From assembly GCA_965229355.1 (NCBI GenBank), contig OZ245869.1:744001-808000 (forward strand): a stretch of DNA of 64,000 nucleotides, in the 5' to 3' direction. Shown here one piece after another: positions 44,811 through 53,594 of this stretch (its first letter is position 1; each line of letters opens with the position of its first letter). Below the pieces are notes generated by a model that saw nothing but the letters and a program-made list of their open reading frames with translations, did not search any database and was not told where the DNA came from. A program made the translations under genes and the position numbers. The stretch comes from GCA-2737725 sp965229355 (lineage in GTDB: Bacteria > Pseudomonadota > Alphaproteobacteria > Rhodospirillales > Rhodospirillaceae).

Positions 44811-47267
44811 TTAGGCGTCAAAACCCTTAAATTCGCGCACAAAAACCTCGAAAGCGGCAGGCGGCAACGGTTTAGAGACCAGGAAACCCTGAATCTCCTC
44901 ACAGCCGCAGTCTTTCAAGAATCGCGCCTGCTCTTGGGTTTCCACCCCTTCCGCCACCACACGTAAGCCCAGACTTTTGCTGAGCCCAATGATGGCTTCG
45001 ACAATCTTTTCATCATCCTTGCGCTTGCCGATTCCGGCGACAAACGAGCCGTCCACCTTCAAACGACGCACCGGGAACGCCTGCAAGTTTGACAGCGACG
45101 AATAACCCGTGCCGAAATCATCCATCGAAAAGCTCACGCCCGCATCATTCAAGCGGCCAAAGTTCTCGCGCACTTTGCCAGTGCGCTCCATGGCAACGGA
45201 TTCTGTAATCTCGATATCAATGTCTGCCGTTGAAAGGCCGCTGTCTTGTAGCCGCGCCATGACGTGCTCGTGCAAATTGCTGCGGCGAAACTGAACACCC
45301 GACACGTTGAAGCCTAATTGGAGCTTCGGCAAACCTGAGTCTTGCCACGTTTTGGTTTGGCGGCAGATCTCATCCACAATCCAATCGCCGATAGCGATGA
45401 TAAGATCAGACGATTCCGCGATGGGAATAAATTCGTTCGGCGGAATGACGCCGCGCTTCTCGTGCGTCCAACGAATAAGGGCCTCAGCGCCCACAACCCG
45501 GCCCGAGCGCAGATCGATCTGCGGCTGATACGCCAGCCATAACTGCTTACGTTCAACCGCGTGGCGCAAATCTTCTTCCAAACTTAAGCGTTTGCGAATA
45601 TCGGCATCACGGTCGAAATAGCACAGCGCATGGCGGCCTTGCGACTTCGCCTGATACATGGCGAGTTCCGCATCTGCCAGCAAGTCTGTCGGCTCAGTGT
45701 CATCTTTCGGATACATCGACACACCGGCTGAAGCACCAGGCTTTAATGTGTGATCGTTGATTGCCACCGGCTCCCACAGGGCATCGAACAAGCGACGGAT
45801 GGTGGCGTTGGCAGCCCCCATATCTTTCACGCCTTCAATCAGGATGGCGAATTCATCACCATCCAAACGCGCCAGAGTATCTGTGGTGCGCAAGTGCGCA
45901 GATAATAAATCTTTCGCTGCCACCAACAATGCATCGCCGGTTTGATGGCCGAAGTTGGAGTTCACCAGCTTGAAGTTATCCAAATCCAGCAACATCACGG
46001 CAACCATATCACCCGCACGGTTGGCGCGCGCGATGGCGGCTTGCAAATGCTCCATGAACAGTGCGCGGTTGGGCAAGCCTGTCAGCATGTCGTATTGCGC
46101 CAAGCGGATCAGCTCGTCCTGCGCACGCAAACGTTCAGAGATGTCTTCTTGAATAATCACAAATTGCGTAATGCGGCCTGCTGAATCGCGCACGGGGCTA
46201 ATCGTTTGCTCGGCCGTATAAAGGTGGCCGTCTTTGTGGCGGTTGATCACGCGGCCACGCCACACCTCGCCCTTCAGCGCACGGTCTTTGATATCTTGAT
46301 AAAATGATTCTGGGTGATGGCCCGAGCGCAACAGGTTGAGATGATGCGACACCAACTCGGCGATACCGTAACCTGACATCTCCGTCATGGCGCGGTTCGC
46401 CCAGGTGATCAAACCTTTGGGATCGGTTGTGATGATGCCGTTGGCTACAGCTTCCATAGCTTGTGTGCGCAAGGCCAACGCTGTTTCAGCATCGCGCACT
46501 TGCGTCATGTCGTGCAACACCACCAATGTTGCGTCTTCGCCTTCCCATGAAATGGGCGCAGTGCGCATTTCAACGAAAGCCAAGCGGTTACCCGCCATCA
46601 GCTCAATGGCTGTGGCATTGCCTTCGGCACCGAAGGGCAGCCCAAACTCTTGGCCTTTTAATAATTCAACGGATGAGCCCAACAATTCCGCACCCGCTGG
46701 ATTGGCAAATGCGATTCGACCGTGGTGATCAATGACAAGCAAACCATCGGCTGATTGCTCAACGGCGCCAAAATAAAGTGGGAAGCCTTTCGCCAATTCG
46801 CGATCAAGATCACCACGTTTGTTTTGATCAACAAGCATGACCAGCGACGACAACCCATCGGCTTCGTTGACGTTGTCATTACTGTCAGCACGTTGAACCG
46901 GGATAACGGTGGCATCACACAACACCGCGGCACCATCGATCTGGAAGCCCATGAACTCGCCTTGCCATGTGCGACCCGCCGAGATGGACGATGCCAGATC
47001 AATCCAGCCCGAATCCCCTACTGTGTCTGGGCCTAATAAGCGCGGCTTGGTGTGAAGTAATTCAACCGGTGTCAGCGACAACAAATCAGCGCAAGCATCG
47101 TTAGCCCATACAACATTGCCGATTTTGTCTGTGACAGCGATGGCCGTGGATGATCTTTCAAATAACGACGAGACCAAACGTTGTCGTGCAGGCTGTGGAA
47201 ATACATCCGGAAACGACGCAGGTGCAGTCGCAGTAACGCCTTGCATGGAACTTGGCCCTTTTCCCAC
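44811..47267 (-). CDS. PAS-PAS-PAS-GGDEF-EAL cyclic di-GMP signalling protein
   Basis: 818 residues, cytoplasmic with no membrane segments. Three PAS domains (about 30-145, 165-270, 275-390) are followed by a GGDEF domain (about 390-555) and an EAL domain (about 560-815). The cyclase motif reads D-G-D-E-F at about residue 469 rather than G-G-D-E-F, so cyclase activity is uncertain; the EAL domain has E-A-L near 595 and D-D-F-G-T-G-Y-S-S, so phosphodiesterase activity is likely. The PAS domains should sense ligand, redox or light. A GTG start is used here; an ATG seven codons later is possible. A divergent response regulator/KaiB pair lies next to it. Confidence 0.93.
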   Translation of the reverse strand: MGKGPSSMQGVTATAPASFPDVFPQPARQRLVSSLFERSSTAIAVTDKIGNVVWANDACADLLSLTPVELLHTKPRLLGPDTVGDSGWIDLASSISAGRTWQGEFMGFQIDGAAVLCDATVIPVQRADSNDNVNEADGLSSLVMLVDQNKRGDLDRELAKGFPLYFGAVEQSADGLLVIDHHGRIAFANPAGAELLGSSVELLKGQEFGLPFGAEGNATAIELMAGNRLAFVEMRTAPISWEGEDATLVVLHDMTQVRDAETALALRTQAMEAVANGIITTDPKGLITWANRAMTEMSGYGIAELVSHHLNLLRSGHHPESFYQDIKDRALKGEVWRGRVINRHKDGHLYTAEQTISPVRDSAGRITQFVIIQEDISERLRAQDELIRLAQYDMLTGLPNRALFMEHLQAAIARANRAGDMVAVMLLDLDNFKLVNSNFGHQTGDALLVAAKDLLSAHLRTTDTLARLDGDEFAILIEGVKDMGAANATIRRLFDALWEPVAINDHTLKPGASAGVSMYPKDDTEPTDLLADAELAMYQAKSQGRHALCYFDRDADIRKRLSLEEDLRHAVERKQLWLAYQPQIDLRSGRVVGAEALIRWTHEKRGVIPPNEFIPIAESSDLIIAIGDWIVDEICRQTKTWQDSGLPKLQLGFNVSGVQFRRSNLHEHVMARLQDSGLSTADIDIEITESVAMERTGKVRENFGRLNDAGVSFSMDDFGTGYSSLSNLQAFPVRRLKVDGSFVAGIGKRKDDEKIVEAIIGLSKSLGLRVVAEGVETQEQARFLKDCGCEEIQGFLVSKPLPPAAFEVFVREFKGFDA

Positions 47268-47334
47268 TCTTGGGCCCGGTTGTGGTCTTCTGACCAGTCC
47301 GGTCCACGATTAGTTGATATTTGGTTAATTTGTT

Positions 47335-47363
47335 TTGCGTCGAAACTATAGAATGGCTATAAA
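47335..47363 (+). promoter_or_regulatory. Candidate promoter of the response regulator-kaiB pair
   Basis: TTGCGT (47335-47340), 17-base spacer and TATAAA (47358-47363), giving a start about 100 bases before the ATG at 47472. It lies in the 204-base gap between the divergent GGDEF-EAL and regulator genes. Confidence 0.5.
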
Positions 47364-47471
47364 TGGCGTCAACGGGATTCGAGAATCCTGGGGTCGGCAT
47401 AGGCCACCATGCGACGCTCAGCACTTCCCGAATCCCACACCCTTTAGTGTTCACCATCAAAGGTTATACGG

Positions 47472-47873
47472 ATGGGACATATTCTGATTATCGACGACGA
47501 TTCGGGTGTTCGCGATACGTTTTGGCTGACCCTGGAAGCATGCGGCCACAACGTCACGACAGCCGATGGTGGCGCCGAAGGTTTAGCCGCGGCAAGCCAG
47601 CACACGCCTGATTTGATTTTTCTCGATCTTAAAATGCCGGGCATGACCGGTGTTGAGATTTTGCAGCGCCTGCAAAGCATCTGCCCGCAAGTGCCTGTGT
47701 ATATCGTGACTGGCTTTTATGAAGAATTCTTAGGCCCTTTGCGCGAACTGCAAAGCCAAGGCGTTCCGTTTGAAGTAGCGCGCAAGCCGCTCGGCTTTAA
47801 CGAAATCAAAGCCATTGCCGACGCGGCCTTTGCACCGAAGGGCAAGCCTATTTCTGTGGCAGCGGGAGCGTGA
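47472..47873 (+). CDS. Response regulator, single receiver domain (CheY-like)
   Basis: 133 residues with only a receiver domain. The acidic pocket is D8-D9-D10, the phospho-acceptor is D52 in I-F-L-D-L-K-M-P-G, the switch Thr is T80 and the conserved Lys is K105 in A-R-K-P. No output domain follows, so it acts by binding a partner. Its stop overlaps the start of the KaiB-like gene as GTGA, so the two products are coupled and probably act together. The kinase is not in the window. Confidence 0.93.
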   Translation: MGHILIIDDDSGVRDTFWLTLEACGHNVTTADGGAEGLAAASQHTPDLIFLDLKMPGMTGVEILQRLQSICPQVPVYIVTGFYEEFLGPLRELQSQGVPFEVARKPLGFNEIKAIADAAFAPKGKPISVAAGA

Positions 47874-48199
47874 GCATGAATGCCGTAACCAACGCGACCC
47901 GCCGCATTGTTCTGCGCTTGTTTGTCGCGGGCGCCACAGCCAGTGCGGAAAAAGCGAAGTCATCACTGGAAGCAATCTGTGCTGATCTGCGCTCATCCGA
48001 TATGACAGCGTCAGTGGATCTACAAATCGTCGATGTGCTGGCTGATCCTGATACCGCCCTGATGGATCAAGTCTTTGCAACACCGACGGTGATTCGCGTC
48101 TCGCCCGGCCCGTCACGGCGCTTGTTTGGCGACTTGTCGTCACCAGAGATGGTGATGATCGGCTTGCAGCTCGCCCCTGAGGCTTCGCTGACACACTAA
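47870..48199 (+). CDS. KaiB-like protein
   Basis: 109 residues from the GTG at 47870 (or 107 from the ATG at 47876). The sequence has the KaiB pattern throughout: I-V-L-R-L-F-V-A-G-A-T near 15, the Asp-Val-Leu in V-D-V-L-A-D-P near 57, A-T-P-T-V-I-R-V-S-P-G-P near 75 and G-D-L-S-S-P-E-M-V-M-I-G-L-Q-L near the end. In cyanobacteria KaiB is part of the circadian clock with KaiA and KaiC; in other bacteria KaiB forms occur with or without KaiC and link to stress or signalling. No kaiC is visible here, and the partner encoded by overlap is a receiver-only regulator. Confidence 0.88.
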   Translation: MSMNAVTNATRRIVLRLFVAGATASAEKAKSSLEAICADLRSSDMTASVDLQIVDVLADPDTALMDQVFATPTVIRVSPGPSRRLFGDLSSPEMVMIGLQLAPEASLTH

Positions 48200-48267
48200 C
48201 TGATCACGCTTGCTTGAAGCGGCGAACACCCCCAGCATGGATCTATGATCTGGGGAGCACACATCTC

Positions 48268-49041
48268 GTGACACATATTCTAATAACAGGCGCGTCATCG
48301 GGCATTGGTGAGGCGTTAGCGTTGCACTACGCGAAGCCTGGTGTGCTGTTGAGTTTGTTGGGCCGCAATCAGGCCCGCACAGATGATGTGGCTGAACGCT
48401 GCAAAGCCCAGGGCGCAACGGTTGTAGCCACCAGCTTAGACGTACAGAACGAAGCCGCCATGACAGCGTGGATGCTGGAACGCGATGCGGCGCAGGCGTT
48501 AGACATCGTGATTGCCAATGCCGGTGTATCGGCAGGTTCAGGGGCGGCAGGCGAAACGCCCGAACAAACGCGCCAGATTTTTTCGATCAACGTAAACGGC
48601 CTTCTCAACACCGTTCTGCCGATTATTGAACCGATGCAACGCCGCAAACGCGGACAGATCGCGGTGATGGCTTCCATCGCCGGGTTCAGGGGCCTGCCCA
48701 GCGCGCCAGCTTATTGCGGATCGAAGGCGGCGATTAAAGTGTGGGGTGAAGGTTTGCGCGGAGCATTGGCCCCGCACAACATTGGCGTCTCGGTGATATG
48801 CCCAGGCTTCGTTGTCAGCCGCATTTCTGAACGCAACCGCTTCCCGATGCCTTTTCTGATGCCAGCCGCACGGGCAGCAAAAATCATTGCGAATGGACTG
48901 CAAGGAAATAAAGGACGCATCGCGTTTCCATGGCCCATGGCTTTCATGGCCTGGATTATGACGGCTCTTCCCGATGCGCTGATAGGCGCGATTACCGCGC
49001 GCCTACCGCACAAGGAAGTTTTACCGGAACAGCCGTCCTAA
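48268..49041 (+). CDS. Short-chain dehydrogenase/reductase
   Basis: 257 residues from the GTG at 48268, with GGGGAG about 10 bases upstream; the frame is open further back but without protein character. Cofactor motif T-G-A-S-S-G-I-G, then I-A-N-A-G, S-I-A-G and Y-C-G-S-K, with a long hydrophobic C-terminal region (F-P-W-P-M-A-F-M-A-W-I-M). It resembles membrane-near SDRs of lipid metabolism. The substrate is unknown. It follows the kaiB gene in the same direction and converges on the terC genes. Confidence 0.85.
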   Translation: MTHILITGASSGIGEALALHYAKPGVLLSLLGRNQARTDDVAERCKAQGATVVATSLDVQNEAAMTAWMLERDAAQALDIVIANAGVSAGSGAAGETPEQTRQIFSINVNGLLNTVLPIIEPMQRRKRGQIAVMASIAGFRGLPSAPAYCGSKAAIKVWGEGLRGALAPHNIGVSVICPGFVVSRISERNRFPMPFLMPAARAAKIIANGLQGNKGRIAFPWPMAFMAWIMTALPDALIGAITARLPHKEVLPEQPS

Positions 49042-49063
49042 CTGGCTTTAAGCGCTCTTGCGA

Positions 49064-49798
49064 TTAAGCACGCTCGGAATTTTTCGCACGTTTCGCTTCA
49101 CCGTGCCGCACCCACATGTTCAACGCTTCTACAGCGATTGAGAACGCAATGGCGAAATAGAGATACTCGCGCGGAATATGGAAGTGTGCTGCGTCGGCGA
49201 TCAAAGCCGTACCCACCAAGATCAGGAACGCCAGCGCCAACATCTTCACTGTCGGGTGACGGTTGATAAAGCCCGATACACCGTTAGCAGCAACCATCAT
49301 GGTGATAATGGCGATAACAATCGCCGCGATCATGACCGGCAGATTATTGGTCATGCCGACAGCCGTGATGATGGAATCGAGAGAGAACACCAGGTCGAGC
49401 ACCATGATCTGGCTAATGACAGCCCAATACTTGGCATAACCCTTCACAGTCGGGTCAGAACCACCTTCAACGGACTCGTGAATTTCGGTCACACCCTTGT
49501 AGATCAGGTACAAGCCCCCCACGCCCAGAATCACATCGCGCCAGCTGACAGCAAAGTCCACGATCGTGACAACGGGCTCGGTCAAGCCCGCAATCCAGGT
49601 CAGGCTCATCAACAAAGCAACGCGCAAGAACAACGCAAAGAACAAGCCGATACGCCGCGCAGACTGTTGCTTTTCGGGCGGCAGGCGTGACGAGACAATG
49701 GCCAGGAAGACCAAGTTATCGATGCCCAGAACAATTTCCAGCACCGTCAGGGTAAACAGGGCCGCCCAGGTTTCTGGGTTTAAGAGATACTCAACCAT
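49064..49798 (-). CDS. TerC family integral membrane protein (copy 2)
   Basis: 244 residues with about seven membrane segments. T-V-L-E-I-V-L-G-I-D-N-L-V-F-L-A near 20 and V-L-D-L-V-F-S-L-D-S-I-I-T-A-V-G near 140 carry the paired acidic residues typical of the family. TerC proteins are linked to metal-ion (Mn) export and resistance to tellurite or phage in some bacteria; the ion here cannot be told. It sits three bases from a second copy, so they are probably cotranscribed. Confidence 0.9.
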   Translation of the reverse strand: MVEYLLNPETWAALFTLTVLEIVLGIDNLVFLAIVSSRLPPEKQQSARRIGLFFALFLRVALLMSLTWIAGLTEPVVTIVDFAVSWRDVILGVGGLYLIYKGVTEIHESVEGGSDPTVKGYAKYWAVISQIMVLDLVFSLDSIITAVGMTNNLPVMIAAIVIAIITMMVAANGVSGFINRHPTVKMLALAFLILVGTALIADAAHFHIPREYLYFAIAFSIAVEALNMWVRHGEAKRAKNSERA

Positions 49799-49801
49799 GG
49801 C

Positions 49802-50521
49802 TTAGGGGGTCTTCTTTTTACGTTTACTTGAAGCCAGCAGATTAAGCGTTTCAATGAGCGCTGAGAAGGCAATTGCGAAATAAAGATATCCACGAGGGAT
49901 GTGGAAATGCGCCGCGTCCGCAATCAAGGCGACGCCAATCAGCAGCAAGAAGCCCAAGGCCAACATTTTGACAGTAGGATGACGGTTGACGAAGTCGCTG
50001 ACGGGTGTGGCGGCAAATAACATCACCAGGATCGACACCACAACAGCTGCGATCATAACCGTAATGTTGTCGGTCATACCGACAGCGGTAATAACAGAAT
50101 CGAGTGAGAACACGAGGTCCAAGATCACGATTTGAACAATTGCAGCACCGAAGGTCATGGTCGCCACATTTTGCTCTGTTTCATGACCTTCCATGGTGGT
50201 GTGGATTTCGTGCGTGCCCTTGTAGATCAAGAACAACCCTCCGACGCCCAAAATCACATCGCGCCATGACAGATCAAATCCCGAAACGGTCAAAATCGGC
50301 GTGGTCAAACTCACGATCCACGACAAACTCATCAGCAAAGCCACGCGCATGCCGAGCGCTAAGAACAATCCAATTTTTCGGGCTTTATCTTGCTGGTGGG
50401 CTGGCAGCTTTCCGGTCACGATGGACAGGAAAATAATGTTGTCGATGCCAAGGACGATTTCGAGTGCGGCCAGGGTCAGGAAGGCAGCCCAGATGGCTGG
50501 GTCGGTCAACATCTCGATCAT
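49802..50521 (-). CDS. TerC family integral membrane protein (copy 1)
   Basis: 239 residues, strongly similar to the following copy: A-L-E-I-V-L-G-I-D-N-I-I-F-L near 20, D-L-V-F-S-L-D-S-V-I-T-A-V-G near 135 and P-T-V-K-M-L-A near 190. Seven membrane segments. It is the upstream copy of a tandem pair. The two may form one hetero-oligomeric exporter or have diverged in ion choice; sequence alone does not tell. Confidence 0.9.
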   Translation of the reverse strand: MIEMLTDPAIWAAFLTLAALEIVLGIDNIIFLSIVTGKLPAHQQDKARKIGLFLALGMRVALLMSLSWIVSLTTPILTVSGFDLSWRDVILGVGGLFLIYKGTHEIHTTMEGHETEQNVATMTFGAAIVQIVILDLVFSLDSVITAVGMTDNITVMIAAVVVSILVMLFAATPVSDFVNRHPTVKMLALGFLLLIGVALIADAAHFHIPRGYLYFAIAFSALIETLNLLASSKRKKKTP

Positions 50522-50631
50522 CGGTGGGGCACACTCTCGTCTTTATGAACACTGATGCGGTGGTACAAGTAAACCAAGCAAAGGAACAATCACAAACGGT
50601 CAAGCACAACACCCCTCGCGAGGGTTTGAAC

Positions 50632-51657
50632 TTACTTTGCCTTTGGTTCTGGCTTTACTGCCTCAGGCTTAACCGGCGCCCCAGCTGGGGCATCTGTCAA
50701 TTTTCGCCAGCGGGCGACGTTCTTATTGTGCTCGGCCAGCGTCGCCGCAAACGCATGCCCACCGGTGCCGTCCGCGACAAAATAAACAGCATCCGTCGCT
50801 TCCGGGTTGAGAACGGCAGCAATAGATGCGCGCCCCGGATTGGCAATCGGTGACGGCGGCAAGCCATCAATGACGTAAGTATTGAACGGCGTGGCTGCAG
50901 CTAAATCTGCACGCGAGAGTTCGCGATCAAGCCCGGTTGGGCTGATGCCGTAAATCACCGTCGGGTCTGACTGAAGGCGCATTTTCTTTTTGAGGCGATT
51001 GATAAAGACGCCCGCCACCTTGGGACGCTCGGCCGCAATACCGGTTTCTTTTTCAACAATTGATGCCAAAACCATGGCTTGTTCTGGCGTTGTGATCGGC
51101 AAGTCAGCCGCCCGCTTGGCCCATAAATCTTGCAGCAGCGCCGTGCGGGCTTTTTTCATGCGATCAATAATACTGGCGCGCGTATCGCCCCATTCGTAAC
51201 GGTAGGTTTCGGGCAGTACATCACCATCGTTAATTTGTGACGGTGCTTCACCCTCAAGGCCTTCAGCCGTGCGCAGGATTTTCAGAATGTCGTTCACAAC
51301 CAAGCCTTCGGGGATGGTCACAAAGCGTGGAACAACATCGCGCTTCACCAGCTTATCCAGCACCGCAGTGATGCTGATGCCAGCGTCGAACTTATATTCG
51401 CCGGGTTTCAGATTGCCACCTTGGTTGGTGCGGCGCGCTTCCCATTCAAACAGGTAGTTGTTCATCACCACACCGGCCTCATCAAGCTGATGGGCGATGG
51501 CGGACAATCCGGTCCCTGATTTAATGATCAGCGTGGTGGGTTGCGCGAGAGGACCCGGCGCTGTGATCGCATGTTGCGACCACAGATAAGCACCGATCAG
51601 GGCCGCGAGAGCCAAAGCAATGAGCGACAGAAATGCAGTAAGCAGACGGTCGCGCAT
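50632..51657 (-). CDS. mltG: Endolytic transglycosylase MltG
   Basis: 341 residues from the ATG at 51657 (TTAGG about nine bases before it; a GTG three codons earlier is weaker). One N-terminal membrane anchor (A-F-L-S-L-I-A-L-A-L-A-A-L-I-G-A-Y-L), a LysM-like region, then the YceG domain with the catalytic Glu in I-V-E-K-E-T-G and the motif L-Q-S-D-P-T-V-I-Y-G. The C-terminus is a Pro/Ala/Lys-rich tail of about 30 residues. MltG cuts new glycan strands and sets their length. It follows fabF by 16 bases. Confidence 0.95.
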   Translation of the reverse strand: MRDRLLTAFLSLIALALAALIGAYLWSQHAITAPGPLAQPTTLIIKSGTGLSAIAHQLDEAGVVMNNYLFEWEARRTNQGGNLKPGEYKFDAGISITAVLDKLVKRDVVPRFVTIPEGLVVNDILKILRTAEGLEGEAPSQINDGDVLPETYRYEWGDTRASIIDRMKKARTALLQDLWAKRAADLPITTPEQAMVLASIVEKETGIAAERPKVAGVFINRLKKKMRLQSDPTVIYGISPTGLDRELSRADLAAATPFNTYVIDGLPPSPIANPGRASIAAVLNPEATDAVYFVADGTGGHAFAATLAEHNKNVARWRKLTDAPAGAPVKPEAVKPEPKAK

Positions 51658-51673
51658 GACGTTCACCTAACAA

Positions 51674-52945
51674 TTACGGCGCAGGACCCAAGACGAGAGC
51701 CGCATTCGTGCCGCCGAAGCCAAACGAGTTCGACAACGCGTAACGAATCTTACGTTGCTTGGCTGTGTGCGGCACGAGGTCGATGTTGCAGCCTTCCGAC
51801 GGATCATCGAGGTTCAACGTTGGCGGTGCAACTTGGTCACGCAACGCAAGCAGCGAGAAGATTGCTTCCACCGCACCTGCAGCACCTAACAAGTGACCAA
51901 TCGCAGACTTGGTGGATGACATCGATAGTTGGTTCACAGCATCGCCGAACAAACGCTTCACAGCATTCAACTCAATCTCATCACCTTTGGGCGTCGAGGT
52001 GCCGTGAGCATTGATGTAGTCGATATCTGAGAAGTTCAGGCCAGCATCACGCATGGCACCACGCATCGCGCGGTAACCGCCCGAGCCATCTTCCGACGGC
52101 GCAGTGATATGGTAGGCATCGCCCGCCAAACCGTAGCCCAAAATCTCGCCGTAAATTTTAGCGCCGCGCTTTTTCGCGTGTTCGTATTCTTCCAATACGA
52201 CAACGCCTGCGCCTTCGCCCATTACGAAACCATCACGACCCTTATCCCAGGGGCGCGAGGCTTTCGTCGGTGTATCATTGAAAGACGTTGAAAGCGCTTT
52301 GGCCGATGCAAAGCCAGCCAAGCCCAAACGACACAGCGCAGATTCAGCTCCGCCCGCTACCATCACATCCGCATCGCCATATTTAATCAGGCGCGCAGCA
52401 TCGCCGATTGCATGTGCACCGGTGGCGCATGCTGTGACGGGTGCGTGGTTCGGACCTTTAAAGCCGTGTTTGATCGACACTTGCCCTGAGGCCAAGTTGA
52501 TCAAGCTGGCAGGAATGAAGAACGGGCTGACACGGCGCGGGCCTTGCGCGGCCAATACTTGCGCGGTTTCATCGATGGTCGCCAGACCACCAATCCCTGA
52601 GCCAATCATAACGCCGGTGCGTTCTTTGTCTTCATCGGTTGGCGGAACCCAACCGGAATCTTTGATCGCTTCATCAGCCGCACCAATAGCGTACACAATG
52701 AAGTCGTCCATGCGGCGGCGCTCTTTAGGGCTCACCACATCATCGAAAATGAAACGGTAGGGGTGATCTTCGGCTGTCGGAACAGCGCCGCCAATGCGGC
52801 ACGGCAGATCATCAACCTGAAAGCGTGTGATGGTATCAATGCCTGACTTGGCAGCGAGCAAACGCTCCCATGTGCCTTTCACGCCATTCGCAAGCGGCGT
52901 TACAAGCCCAATGCCAGTCACAACAATGCGTTTATTTTCAAAAGC
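51674..52945 (-). CDS. fabF: 3-oxoacyl-ACP synthase II
   Basis: 423 residues from the ATG at 52945 with AGG five bases before it. The catalytic triad is intact: Cys in T-A-C-A-T-G-A-H, His in N-A-H-G-T-S-T-P-K-G-D and His in S-A-I-G-H-L-L-G-A-A-G. The enzyme elongates acyl-ACP in type II fatty-acid synthesis. It is third in the fabG-acpP-fabF order, with a 215-base gap to acpP. Confidence 0.97.
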   Translation of the reverse strand, partial: AFENKRIVVTGIGLVTPLANGVKGTWERLLAAKSGIDTITRFQVDDLPCRIGGAVPTAEDHPYRFIFDDVVSPKERRRMDDFIVYAIGAADEAIKDSGWVPPTDEDKERTGVMIGSGIGGLATIDETAQVLAAQGPRRVSPFFIPASLINLASGQVSIKHGFKGPNHAPVTACATGAHAIGDAARLIKYGDADVMVAGGAESALCRLGLAGFASAKALSTSFNDTPTKASRPWDKGRDGFVMGEGAGVVVLEEYEHAKKRGAKIYGEILGYGLAGDAYHITAPSEDGSGGYRAMRGAMRDAGLNFSDIDYINAHGTSTPKGDEIELNAVKRLFGDAVNQLSMSSTKSAIGHLLGAAGAVEAIFSLLALRDQVAPPTLNLDDPSEGCNIDLVPHTAKQRKIRYALSNSFGFGGTNAALVLGPAP

Positions 52946-52961
52946 CATGCCGACCTGCCTC

Positions 52962-53014
52962 ACTCGGATCTGAAGTCACTCGTGGATATCTAAAGTCACT
53001 CGGATCTAAACTTA
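52962..53014 (-). repeat. Three degenerate tandem repeats upstream of fabF
   Basis: ACTCGGATCTGAAGTC, ACTCGTGGATATCTAAAGTC and ACTCGGATCTAAACTT follow each other (16-20 bases each) in the leader before the fabF start. They may be a protein-binding site or a slipped duplication. Confidence 0.5.
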
Positions 53015-53076
53015 CTCTACGCCGCTTATGTAGGGGCTGAAATTATCTAAGAAACTGCCCAAGCCCACAAATGGCG

Positions 53077-53103
53077 ATGGGACCCGGTTGGCCCAGGTCC
53101 CAT
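53077..53103 (-). other. Hairpin between acpP and fabF
   Basis: ATGGGACC / GGTCCCAT with an 11-base loop, 57 bases after the acpP stop. No T-run follows on the - strand. A second small hairpin GGCGA/TCGCC lies nearer to acpP. They could stabilise or process the abundant acpP message. Confidence 0.45.
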
Positions 53104-53160
53104 GCGAAACTTTTATATAACTGGCGAACACGAATGCTCGCCCTCGGGCTTATCACCCAG

Positions 53161-53400
53161 TTATTTCTTTGCGTTCGCGTCGATAAACGCGATGGCGTCT
53201 TTCACGGTGAGAATTTTCTCAGCCGCGTCATCCGGAATTTCCACGCCGAATTCTTCTTCGAACGCCATGACCAGCTCGACGGTGTCCAAGCTATCGGCGC
53301 CCAAGTCATCGATAAAGCTGGCATTGTCCGTCACTTTGGCTTCTTCGACGCCCAAGTGTTCGACGACGATTTTTTTGACGCGCTCGGCGACCGTGCTCAT
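53161..53400 (-). CDS. acpP: Acyl carrier protein
   Basis: 79 residues, acidic, with the phosphopantetheine site D-S-L in D-D-L-G-A-D-S-L-D-T-V-E-L. It carries acyl groups between the fatty-acid synthase enzymes encoded around it. Typical length and position between fabG and fabF. Confidence 0.98.
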   Translation of the reverse strand: MSTVAERVKKIVVEHLGVEEAKVTDNASFIDDLGADSLDTVELVMAFEEEFGVEIPDDAAEKILTVKDAIAFIDANAKK

Positions 53401-53552
53401 TCCTCTATCCTCACGCTCTTATTGTTTGATGCGAGTAGTTTGTGATGCGACCAGGAGATGTTCGTTCAAATAAACGGATCCATCAACTGCGGAGCCTCGG
53501 CGTGACCGCCGCGCCCCAAAGTGACAGCGTGGTAGCATATCCCCTTTGGCTT

Positions 53553-53572
53553 GGCTAGGGCCGCACCTAGCC
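53553..53572 (-). other. Hairpin in the fabG-acpP gap
   Basis: GGCTAGG / CCTAGCC with a 6-base loop. It is a likely partial terminator or processing site between fabG and the more highly expressed acpP, which probably has its own promoter in this 194-base gap. Confidence 0.4.
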
Positions 53573-53594
53573 CCCTAAAGTTTTGATTTTGCGG

